Part shown: in pieces, positions 45,809-53,547 of the stretch
How the letters are laid out: each line of letters starts with the position of its first letter
Position numbering within the stretch: the stretch's first letter is position 1
From: CAILKP01 sp038231815
GTDB taxonomy: Bacteria > Planctomycetota > Phycisphaerae > Phycisphaerales > UBA1924
DNA: 64,000 bases
Reading direction: 5' to 3'
Assembly: GCA_038231815.1 (NCBI GenBank)
Contig: JBBRKQ010000007.1
Span: 1 to 64,000, forward strand
The notes under the pieces: generated by a model
The model's input: the letters and a program-made list of their open reading frames with translations, nothing else
Database searches by the model: none
What the model was told of the DNA's origin: nothing
Made by a program: the position numbers and the translations under genes

Positions 45809-46987
45809 TCACCCCACAGGCGCCGGCTCCGCAGCGAGCGTGGACATCGCCCGACGGTACAGCTTCCAGACCATCGCGGTCCCCAGAATCGCCAGAATCC
45901 ACCACACGATCCCGCCGACGACTACCCGAATCAGGAACGCTGTCGTATCAGCCAGTGCGTGCAGTGCGGAACTCCACGCGCTCTCGATGCTGGTGAGGAA
46001 GTACTCACTGATGCCTTCGGCCTTCTCAACTACAGGCTTGGGCCCATCGGCGGCCCGAATGGTCACCAGCACCGTGGCCAGCGAAACCAGACGGCCAATT
46101 CGCTCACGCTGCCCGCTGAGCGACTCGATCAGACCGCGAACCGCGGCCAGTTGCGCACGAATTTCCATGAGATCCTTCAGGGGTGCATCAGGCCGCTTGT
46201 CGACCAGCGCCAGCAACTCGCGCTCAATGCGCTGCTCGTTGCGGATGCGTGCCTCTAGGTCCACCACCGCATCGGTCACGTCCTGACCGGAGGCAGCTTC
46301 GGCAGTAACAGTACCCAGCAGTCTTAGTTGATTCAGTACCTCACTGAGCCGAGATGAGGTGACCCGGAGCGTGATCGTTGCCGCAGCGGTGGAACCCTCG
46401 CCAGTCAGCGACGAAGTCTCGATGTACTCACCCAGCGCCTCGTTTATTGCCATGCCGGCCTTAGAGAATGTGGACCGAACCTGCCCGCTGGTTAAATCCA
46501 GCGTGGCTTTGCGGATGACAAAACGGTCAGGAGAAATCGCCGCCGGTGGTGCGGTGGCATCGCCCTTGTTTTCTGGCAAGCCGGCAAGAAGTCCTGCAGC
46601 AGTGCCCTGCCGGTTCAGGGAGCGTCCTTCGGCCCCTCGCCATACATCCGAAGGGGCTAGCGCTGCAGGTGCTGCAGATTCAGCGACTCCCCGAGCCACC
46701 GAACTGCGGGAAGAAGCTCTGGCCTTGCCCATCGCAGGCAGCAATGCCACCGTGATAAGCATCACGATGAACAGGCTGGCCGCGACGAAAACCCACGATG
46801 GCCCGACTCTTCGCTGCCAGAACGGCGCAGAATTCGCTGTAGCGGGTGCGACTTGCTCGAGAGCCATGCGCCAGAGTCCGGCAGCAGCCTGGGGGCTATT
46901 GCTCGACTTGTTCCAATCGGTGATCGCCGCCAGGCCGCGTTCTACATCTGCGGCGTTGTCAATCGTGTTCATGTTGTCACTCTTCAT
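45809..46987 (-). CDS. DUF4349 membrane protein, probable partner of the upstream ECF sigma factor
   Basis: The product has 392 residues. The N-terminal arm (about 1-60) ends at a membrane helix (about 66-86: WVFVAASLFIVMLITVALL). The extracytoplasmic part holds the DUF4349 region (about 150-330: VIRKATLDLTSGQVRSTF, YIETSSLTG, ITLRVTSSRLSEVLNQL), with coiled-coil-forming heptads near 240-310, and a second helix lies near the C-terminus (about 345-375). The ATG overlaps the sigma stop by ATGA, so the two are translationally coupled. Such arrangements usually mean an anti-sigma or sensor role; DUF4349 itself is not proven to be one. Confidence 0.8.
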   Translation of the reverse strand: MKSDNMNTIDNAADVERGLAAITDWNKSSNSPQAAAGLWRMALEQVAPATANSAPFWQRRVGPSWVFVAASLFIVMLITVALLPAMGKARASSRSSVARGVAESAAPAALAPSDVWRGAEGRSLNRQGTAAGLLAGLPENKGDATAPPAAISPDRFVIRKATLDLTSGQVRSTFSKAGMAINEALGEYIETSSLTGEGSTAAATITLRVTSSRLSEVLNQLRLLGTVTAEAASGQDVTDAVVDLEARIRNEQRIERELLALVDKRPDAPLKDLMEIRAQLAAVRGLIESLSGQRERIGRLVSLATVLVTIRAADGPKPVVEKAEGISEYFLTSIESAWSSALHALADTTAFLIRVVVGGIVWWILAILGTAMVWKLYRRAMSTLAAEPAPVG

Positions 46988-47601
46988 ACCGTCCCCACTT
47001 TCCTACCTGCGTTAATGGCCTGGGTGCTTTGCAGGGCGGTACGTAACTCGGCCAGCGCTGCTGCCAATCGCGACTTCAGCGTGCCGACGGGAATACCCAT
47101 CACATCCGCAGCCTGCAGATGGGTGAGGCCCCGGTGATAGCACAACAGCAAGAGCAGCCGCGTGTGCGGGGCGAGGGCCTGAACGGCCGTGCGCACATCA
47201 TCGTCATTGTCAGCGCTGGTCACCAGTCGCAGCGGTGATTCCGATCCCGCGGCCGTCGAAACAGGCGCGACTACGGGCGGCCATTTCAACTCTGGTGATG
47301 CATCCCGCAGGTCGCGACATCGGTTGATGACGATGCGGTACATCCAAGTGCGAAAACTGCTGCGTCCGGCGAAAGCACCGGCGTGTTTTATCACACGGAG
47401 CCAGGATTCCTGCACGGCATCCTGCGCTAACTGATGGTGCCCACTGAGCAGCCCCGCGGCAAGCCCCAGCAAGTTGAGCTCATATCGCTCGGCGAGTTCG
47501 CCCAGCGCGGCGGTGTCTCCGCGCGCAAACCGGGCGATGAGCTGTTCATCGGCCGCTAACACGGGCGTACGGGGCGGAGGTTGGCTGGCGGTTTCGGGCA
47601 T
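46984..47601 (-). CDS. ECF-family RNA polymerase sigma factor
   Basis: The product has 205 residues. Sigma region 2 appears as LIARFARGDTAALGELAERYELNLLGLAAGLLSG with DAVQESWLRVIKHAGAF and FRTWMYRIVINRCRDL (-10 recognition). Region 4 is a helix-turn-helix (LLLCYHRGLTHLQAADVMGIPVGTLKSRLAAAL) for -35 recognition. About 45 residues link them, Pro/Ala-rich. It redirects polymerase to stress- or surface-related genes. Its stop overlaps the DUF4349 start. The promoter presumably lies at 47602-47720. Confidence 0.93.
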   Translation of the reverse strand: MPETASQPPPRTPVLAADEQLIARFARGDTAALGELAERYELNLLGLAAGLLSGHHQLAQDAVQESWLRVIKHAGAFAGRSSFRTWMYRIVINRCRDLRDASPELKWPPVVAPVSTAAGSESPLRLVTSADNDDDVRTAVQALAPHTRLLLLLCYHRGLTHLQAADVMGIPVGTLKSRLAAALAELRTALQSTQAINAGRKVGTV

Positions 47602-47721
47602 GTGGGTACGGTCTCCAAGTATTTAGACCGGAGGGGTGGGGTGTTGGTTCGGCAAAGTCGAGAGATTTGCAAGATCGCGTGCGGGGTCGGCGAACTGGCG
47701 AGATTTCAGCGATGGTGCTGG

Positions 47722-48008
47722 TTAGGCGGTGGGGTTGGATGGCGGCCGCTGGCCGGCTAGCCCTACCAACTGCATGGTGCCGCATGCCGCGAGGCCAACG
47801 ATGCCGACGGTCAAGAGCAGGGTCCCGGGCTGGAGAGCGCGCGCCACGAACGTAAAGAACCAGAGTGCTTGGCCAAGGTCTGGGAGACCTTCTCCGGGCT
47901 GAAAAGACCTGCGAACAAGCCGAGGCCGAGAGCTCCGATTACGGAAACTATGAGCAGAGCAAGCCCGAAGGTAGCGAGTATTGCAAATATTCTGAGCTCA
48001 TCGCGCAC
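47722..48008 (-). pseudogene. Possible small two-helix membrane protein interrupted by a frameshift
   Basis: From a GTG at 48008 the frame reads MRDELRIFAILATFGLALLI and VSVIGALGLGLFAGLFSPE, one good membrane helix, then runs into a stop at 47811. In another frame the sequence after the PE continues as LPDLGQALWFFTFVARALQP and GTLLLTVGIVGLAACGTMQL, a second good helix, ending at TAA (47722-47724). Joined, these would make a protein of about 95 residues with two helices. The shift falls between about 47895 and 47905. It could be a decaying gene or a base error. Confidence 0.4.
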
Positions 48009-48192
48009 TTACAAAAAGCCGAGATGATTTACGTGGCAGAACTCAAATCCAGCCACGTCTTTGCATGGGGGAACGATCAACCGTCCCAATCCGGCAGAGA
48101 GTCTGGCGTACTATTTCTTGAATCGCAAGGCGACCGGCGCCTAGGGCGAGAGCGTCAGGTGCTTTCATTCTTCCTGCTTCAGGACACTGCCC

Positions 48193-49239
48193 ATGCAACC
48201 TCGTCTTCTCCTTCTCGCCGCGGCTTTGGCTTTGCCTGTCTTTGGCGTCATGGTGCTGGCGGCTCAGCCTGCTACCTCCCCTACCACTGCCTCCCCCACC
48301 ACTGCCGCACCTGCTGCTGGAACGCCTGCGGGGGCTGCGACGGCTGCAACCGCAAAGGCCAAGATTTACGATGAGTCGGCAGATGCCAAAGTTCAGATTG
48401 ACGCCGCCAAGGCCAGAGCCAAGAAGGAGAACAAACGGGTCCTCATTCAGTGGGGTGGCAACTGGTGCCCGTGGTGCATTCGGCTGCATGAACTGTGCAA
48501 GAGCAACCGCGAGATTGCGCACGAATTGAGTTATGAGTATGAAGTGGTAATGGTGGATGCGGGCAAGCCGGTGGGCAAGAACATAGAACTGGCAAAATCG
48601 TTCGGGGCGGATTTGGAAAAGTCCGGCTTCCCCTACCTCACCATACTTGATGCCGACGGCAAGGTGCTTGCCAACCAAGAGACCGAAGCGCTCGAGGTTA
48701 AGAGTGCGGATGGTAAATCAAGCGGTGTCAAGGCCGGGCACGACCCCGCGGCCATGCTGAAGTTCTTGAAAGACCACAAGGCCACTTATCTGCCAGCCAA
48801 GGATGTGCTCGCCGCGGGTTTGGCCGAGGCCAAAGCCGGCGGCAAACGCGTGTTCCTGCACTTTGGTGCCCCGTGGTGCGGGTGGTGCCACCGGCTTGAG
48901 GGATGGATGGCCAAGCCAGAAATCGCGGCACTACTGAGTAAGGAGTTTGTGGATGTAAAAGTTGACACCGACCGCACCGTTGGCGGGCAAGCGATGCTGG
49001 ATGCAATGAGCGGCGGTAAAAGCGGCGGAATCCCTTGGTTCGTGCTACTGGATGAAACCGGCAAAGAAATCATCAACAGCAGCGGACCGAAGGGAAATAC
49101 CGGCTTTCCCAGCGAGCCGGCGGAGGTTGACTACTTTGAGCTGATGCTAAAGAAGGCGGCAAAGAACCTAAAGGCCGAAGAGATTGCTGCAATTGTTGGT
49201 TCGCTGCGGGAGAAGCCCAAGGCGGCGGCAGCAAAGTAA
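48193..49239 (+). CDS. Secreted protein with two thioredoxin-like domains
   Basis: The product has 348 residues. The signal peptide (LLLLAAALALPVFGVMVLAA) is followed by an Ala/Pro/Thr-rich spacer. The first thioredoxin-fold domain (about 60-190) has the active site NWCPWC (Cys about 93 and 96). The second (about 200-330) has PWCGWC (Cys about 229 and 232). The cis-proline after each fold is present (SGFPYLTIL and GGIPWFVLL). Both sites are redox-active in principle. The protein probably works in the periplasm in disulfide reduction or cytochrome/peroxide defence. Two dissimilar active sites suggest an internal electron relay. Confidence 0.87.
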   Translation: MQPRLLLLAAALALPVFGVMVLAAQPATSPTTASPTTAAPAAGTPAGAATAATAKAKIYDESADAKVQIDAAKARAKKENKRVLIQWGGNWCPWCIRLHELCKSNREIAHELSYEYEVVMVDAGKPVGKNIELAKSFGADLEKSGFPYLTILDADGKVLANQETEALEVKSADGKSSGVKAGHDPAAMLKFLKDHKATYLPAKDVLAAGLAEAKAGGKRVFLHFGAPWCGWCHRLEGWMAKPEIAALLSKEFVDVKVDTDRTVGGQAMLDAMSGGKSGGIPWFVLLDETGKEIINSSGPKGNTGFPSEPAEVDYFELMLKKAAKNLKAEEIAAIVGSLREKPKAAAAK

Positions 49240-49263
49240 CTCCCGGTCGGCCTCGTTGAGCGA

Positions 49264-49303
49264 CCCCGATTCATAACCACCCCGATTCATAACCATTGGT
49301 TAT
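49264..49303. repeat. 16-bp tandem duplication followed by a short palindrome
   Basis: CCCCGATTCATAACCA occurs at 49264-49279 and 49280-49295. The second copy runs into ATAACCATTGGTTAT (49289-49303), a 7-bp-arm palindrome. It sits between convergent genes. Confidence 0.8.
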
Positions 49304-49345
49304 TCGTGGGCTATCGCGATGTCATCTCAGTGCACGAACAAGCAC

Positions 49346-49846
49346 TCACTCTGCGTGCAATACCCGTACTACACCTTCGTGGTGCCTCACCTCCGGCTCG
49401 CCCGGTTCCGGAAAATCTATCCCCACGACATCAATCCTTCTGGGCTGGCCTTGCCAGTTGTTGGCCTTGGTTAAATAGGAAAGCATCGAGCGTAGCTTTG
49501 CGCGTTTTTCGGCATCCACCTGCGCCTCAGGTCTGGGCTGGCCCGGCATGGGCACGCGGGCTTTGACTTCAACAATCACAATCGTCTTGCCGTCCGGGTC
49601 ACGGGCGATGATGTCAAGTTCACCCATCGGCAGTACCACGCTCCGCCACAACACGACGTAGCCCTTGTTTTGCAGGTATCGTGCGGCTAGCGCTTCGCCA
49701 CGCCGGCCAAGCTTGTTGTGCGCGCCAGCCCGCCTCCCGCGACCCTGAACAAACTGGACAAAGCTTTGAGCCGCCTGACCAAGCGCCTTGCGAAACGAAA
49801 CGGCCTGTGTACCCGATCGCATCATGCGCTGTTCTGCCTGAAACAT
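49346..49846 (-). CDS. YraN-family (UPF0102) nuclease-like protein
   Basis: The product has 166 residues from ATG 49846; a TTG at 49864 is possible. The core is NKLGRRGEALAARYLQNKGYVVL, MGELDIIARD and IVIVEVKAR. The Glu-Leu-Asp and Glu-x-Lys residues match the PD-(D/E)xK nuclease fold of the family. YraN proteins are predicted to act on DNA repair or transformation intermediates, without firm proof. The N-terminal 40 residues are an extra basic arm. It is convergent with the double-thioredoxin gene and lies 42 bases from the lipoprotein gene upstream. Confidence 0.85.
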   Translation of the reverse strand: MFQAEQRMMRSGTQAVSFRKALGQAAQSFVQFVQGRGRRAGAHNKLGRRGEALAARYLQNKGYVVLWRSVVLPMGELDIIARDPDGKTIVIVEVKARVPMPGQPRPEAQVDAEKRAKLRSMLSYLTKANNWQGQPRRIDVVGIDFPEPGEPEVRHHEGVVRVLHAE

Positions 49847-49888
49847 CTGGAACCGACGCCGCAACGGGCAGGGATCATCGCAACCACA

Positions 49889-51409
49889 TCACTGACCGTC
49901 AGGTTTCGTTGGCGCGGCGGGAGCGGAATGAGTGGCCGGGGCAACAGCCGGAACGGGGTTGGAACCGGGCACGGTTGCAGCGGCCGGGCCGGAAGGCGCT
50001 GCACCACTGGGAACCAAGCCGGGTGCCGGTGCCGGTGCTGGTGCCGGTCGAGCGGTATTGATCTTCGCTGAATATCGGTCCGCTGCAATCAGCAGCAGCC
50101 GCTCATTCATCAGCGCCAGGTCTGTCTTGCTGCCACGCTCAATCAGGCGATTGATGAATCGGCTGGTTTCTTCACCAAACTTCTTCTCACGAAGTGATGA
50201 AGAAATTTCAAGTTGCACCTCGGCAAGGTCTCGCGCCGGGGCATTATCAATGCTCTCCATAAACACCCAGATCAAACGATTGCCACTCTCAATCGGCCCG
50301 GCAAACTCTCCGGCCCGAAGCGCGATGGCCTTTTCATTGACCTTGGGGTCTTCCACCAATTTGGCATCTGGCTTTGAGGAGTCAAAGGTCTTGCTCGCCA
50401 GGAAGCCACCCTCACCCGCATTAAAATCGTTCAGCGTGCGGTCTTTGGCGAGTTCGGCAAACTTCTCTCCAGCCGCAAGCTTGGCGGCAACATCAGTAGC
50501 GCGTGCTGTGAGCTTGGCCACCACCTCCGGCGTCCGTCCGGTTTCCTTCTTGGGTACCCAAATCATGCGCAGCGTGGCGGTTGGCGCCGGGTTGTAGGTG
50601 TCGTAGTTGCGGGCGTACTCGCGCTGCACATCACGCCATGAAATGTTCACGCGTGGCGAGATGTACCTCGACACCAGCGTGCGGATCAGGATCTTGTCGC
50701 GTTCATCGGTTGCCTTCTCCTCCAGCGTCTTGCCTTCTTCGGCCAGCAGCCGCTCATTGGCAAGCTCTTGAGAGCCTTCGGTCGTCGTCGTCAGGTTCTC
50801 GCGGAGCTTTGACACCAAATTCACTAGGCCAGCTCGCTCTTCTTTCGTCAGCGTCGCGCGGGCCTCGGCCAGAAACAGTTCATCCTGCAACTGGGTCATC
50901 AAAGCGGTTCCCGTGATCCGCTTGGCCTCGGCAACCCACTCCCGTCCGTTTTTAGACGAGGCTGCCTTTGCAGCCAAGTTCTTATCCAGCGGTTTTAGAA
51001 ACTCACCCGCAAAGACCGGCTTGCCGTTGATCTGCCCAACCAGCGACTCGACGATGATCGGATCGCCAACCTTCACTGCCTCGGAACTCACTCGAGCGAT
51101 CGGTGCCATCGCCACTGCGGCAGTTGGCAGCGTTGCACCCACCATCGCCGGTGTGGCCACCGGCACTGTGCGCACGGACGGCGCCGGTGCCCGTCCCACC
51201 CCTTCGGCATCTAGCGCAGCCGCTGGCGGGGTTACCGCTACGCTGTCGCTACCTTGGCCTGCCCTTTTGAATTCCCCAACCGTGACCACACCAGCGGCGG
51301 GGTCATCCTTCTCCGAGGCGCACGCGGCCAGTGTGCCGCTGACAGCCAGCAGAACCGACACTCGCAGAGCCTGCACGGTAATTTGTGTACTCATGAAATC
51401 GTGGGCCAT
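49889..51409 (-). CDS. Parvulin-type peptidyl-prolyl isomerase lipoprotein (SurA/PrsA-like)
   Basis: The product has 506 residues. The export signal ends in the lipobox SGTLAAC (Cys30), so it is a lipoprotein; MSTQITVQ at 51394 is an alternative start. A helical region (about 110-250) resembles the SurA N-terminal chaperone part (EEKATDERDKILIRTLVSRYISPRVNISWRDVQREY). The parvulin domain (about 270-400) starts ATLRMIWVPKK and includes FAELAKDRTLNDFNAGEGGFL and AGEFAGPIESGNRLIWVF. It probably folds exported proteins outside the cytoplasmic membrane. The C-terminal tail is Ala/Pro-rich with an APAPAPAPG repeat. It lies 42 bases from YraN on the same strand. Confidence 0.85.
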   Translation of the reverse strand: MAHDFMSTQITVQALRVSVLLAVSGTLAACASEKDDPAAGVVTVGEFKRAGQGSDSVAVTPPAAALDAEGVGRAPAPSVRTVPVATPAMVGATLPTAAVAMAPIARVSSEAVKVGDPIIVESLVGQINGKPVFAGEFLKPLDKNLAAKAASSKNGREWVAEAKRITGTALMTQLQDELFLAEARATLTKEERAGLVNLVSKLRENLTTTTEGSQELANERLLAEEGKTLEEKATDERDKILIRTLVSRYISPRVNISWRDVQREYARNYDTYNPAPTATLRMIWVPKKETGRTPEVVAKLTARATDVAAKLAAGEKFAELAKDRTLNDFNAGEGGFLASKTFDSSKPDAKLVEDPKVNEKAIALRAGEFAGPIESGNRLIWVFMESIDNAPARDLAEVQLEISSSLREKKFGEETSRFINRLIERGSKTDLALMNERLLLIAADRYSAKINTARPAPAPAPAPGLVPSGAAPSGPAAATVPGSNPVPAVAPATHSAPAAPTKPDGQ

Positions 51410-51667
51410 GCTCGCATCCTTGCGCTGAGTCCGAAAACCGGAAAACTTCGGAAGCCGATGCGCCTGCAGCGCAGCGTCACCGAAACGAGGCAAACCGATG
51501 CCTTGAGCGTACGCCGCGGAGTGCAGAAAACCGAATTTGCCCGCAATCAACCCGGAACAGGCAGGGCCGAGCCGGGCCGCGGTTGTATACTGGTGCCGTT
51601 CGAAGCACCAGACTCCCACGCCACCACGCCGGCCAGAACCAAACCGGCCCAATACCGAGACACACCA

Positions 51668-52261
51668 ATGGCCGACGGCCCCAAACTCATTCTTGACGAC
51701 GATTGGAAGAAAAAGCCCGAGCAGCCCGCGGCCGCCGCGAGCTCGCCCGGGCCATCCGGCATGCAGGTTGATTCAGACTGGAAGTCTCAGGCCAGCGCCG
51801 AACGCGACCGGCTTGCCGCAGAAGAAGAAAAGAAAAAGGCCGCCGGCGGCGCCGGTGGCCGCCCGGGCCAAGGCCCACAGCAAATGCCTGCTGCGGAGTT
51901 TCTCGAGCTTGTTCGTATGCTCACGACGCAGGCGCTCATGTATCTTGGCGCCTTCCCCGACCCTGAGTCGGGCCGGCCAATCCTGGCTCCGGAAATGGCA
52001 AAGTTCCAGATTGACATGCTGGGCATGTTGGAAGCCAAAACCAAGGGCAACCTGACTCCGGAAGAAAAGGAAGAGCTTGAAGGCGTCATCCGGGAGCTTC
52101 GCTTGCAGTTTGCGCAGGTCATGAAGGCCGTTGAAAAGATGATGGCTGAGCGCGCCGCCAAGGGCTTGCCCTTGACCGGACCAATCACCATCGGCGGGCC
52201 TGCACCTTCCGGCGGGGCCGGCGGAGCCGGACCAGGCCTGAAGTTATCCGGACTTGACTGA
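51668..52261 (+). CDS. DUF1844-domain protein
   Basis: The product has 197 residues from ATG 51668. The N-terminus MADGPKLILDDDWKKKPEQ is the usual start of planctomycete DUF1844 proteins. A Lys/Glu/Ala-rich stretch precedes the DUF1844 domain (about 80-160: EFLELVRMLTTQALMYLGAF, MAKFQIDMLGMLEAKTKGNLTPEEKEELEGVIRELRLQF). The domain is helical and soluble; its function is unknown. It diverges from the lipoprotein gene and precedes the sdh genes by about 200 bases. Confidence 0.85.
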   Translation: MADGPKLILDDDWKKKPEQPAAAASSPGPSGMQVDSDWKSQASAERDRLAAEEEKKKAAGGAGGRPGQGPQQMPAAEFLELVRMLTTQALMYLGAFPDPESGRPILAPEMAKFQIDMLGMLEAKTKGNLTPEEKEELEGVIRELRLQFAQVMKAVEKMMAERAAKGLPLTGPITIGGPAPSGGAGGAGPGLKLSGLD

Positions 52262-52470
52262 CCAGAAGATATGAATCTCAAGCGATCGTTACCGACGAAA
52301 CACCTTTTGAATCGGCCTTCACCGTGACCTATTCTCAGAATAACTGCCAAACCGCAATTGATATCTTTCTACGGTAAGACCACCCTGTTTTCTCACTCAA
52401 ATCGCGGTTTCCGTCTCCGTCCAGTTCCACGATACCACTGTTTTAAGATACTCCCGTCAAGGACCATCTC

Positions 52471-53346
52471 GTGACAACCGTCCAAGCATCAGCCGCCGTG
52501 ACCGCCCCCGGCTTTTTGGAGAGGCACTCGTTCCTGATTCGAAGGTTGCACTCGCTTTCGGGCATCGTTCCCATCGGGGTGTTTCTCATTGCCCACCTCA
52601 CCACGAATTCGTCGATGGCTTGGGGCAAGTTTGGCCTGCGGGGAGAGCACCCCGAACTAGGCGTTCAGGGCGGCGGCGCGTTTTACTTTCAGAAAGAAGT
52701 CGCGTGGATCAACAACGAAGTGCCCCACCTGGCACTCATTGAGATTGTGCTTTGGAGTGCGATCGCATTTCACAGTATCTTCGGTGTCATGTACGCCATG
52801 CAGGGCAAGAACAATCTCTCCCGATACAGCTATCAGGGCAACTGGCGGTACGCTTTGCAGCGGCTGAGCGGGTACATCGGTATCTTTTTTATCTTCTACC
52901 ACATCGCCACCCTGCGCTGGGGTTGGAACTTCCTCGTCCCCGGTGGCACCATCTGGTCGCACAATTTCTCTGTCAGTACACTGACTATGGCTCTGCGTGG
53001 TGGAGATAATTTCACTGCCTGGGGCGTTGCCGTGTCTTTGTTTTACTTCGTAGGCATCACCATGCTGGTCTATCACTTCGCCAACGGCCTGTGGACCGCC
53101 GCGATCACCTGGGGCATCACCATCTCCGCCAAGAGCCAAAAGCGCTGGGGCGTGGTGTGTCTTGCTTTGGGTGCCGGGCTGATGCTGGCGGCGTGGTCGT
53201 CGCTGTTTGCGGCACTTGCCATTGATCCCGCTGAGTCACGCAAGGTCGAAGAACTTTACCAACAGGGCAAAGCAGGCGCGATGACCCAGCCGATGGGCTC
53301 CGCAGAAACGGCCTCCGGCGTTCTCGCCCTACATAACGCCCGATAA
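52471..53346 (+). CDS. sdhC: Succinate dehydrogenase cytochrome b subunit
   Basis: The product has 291 residues; a GTG start at 52471 follows AAGGA (52459-52463). Five membrane helices are visible, with the haem-ligand type histidines in RRLHSLSG, LIAHLTT, AFHSIFG, FYHIATL and VYHFANGLW. A single-chain cytochrome b with this many helices belongs to the diheme, menaquinone-linked type of Bacillus and Wolinella. It anchors the complex and passes electrons between quinone and the FeS subunit. It starts the sdhCAB group; a 200-base AT-rich gap separates it from sdhA, so a secondary promoter is possible. Confidence 0.93.
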   Translation: MTTVQASAAVTAPGFLERHSFLIRRLHSLSGIVPIGVFLIAHLTTNSSMAWGKFGLRGEHPELGVQGGGAFYFQKEVAWINNEVPHLALIEIVLWSAIAFHSIFGVMYAMQGKNNLSRYSYQGNWRYALQRLSGYIGIFFIFYHIATLRWGWNFLVPGGTIWSHNFSVSTLTMALRGGDNFTAWGVAVSLFYFVGITMLVYHFANGLWTAAITWGITISAKSQKRWGVVCLALGAGLMLAAWSSLFAALAIDPAESRKVEELYQQGKAGAMTQPMGSAETASGVLALHNAR

Positions 53347-53547
53347 CAATTGATTTTCTTGCCTTACAATAATTTTTCCGATTTAGCCTGATTCGACGAA
53401 CGATTTGAACGTTTTATCCGAATAAACTCAGTGCGGCAGTCATTTCGCAACAACCGTTGTCGCAGCACTGAAACCCGATCTGTTCTGACCGCATCTGATC
53501 CCATTGATGGTCTCTGTTGATTTGGACCATCGCACCAGGAGACTTCC
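53347..53547. other. AT-rich gap between sdhC and sdhA
   Basis: No gene was seen. The base composition is more AT-rich than the rest, which is compatible with a promoter or processing site. An AGGAG ribosome binding site lies a few bases before the sdhA ATG. Confidence 0.4.
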
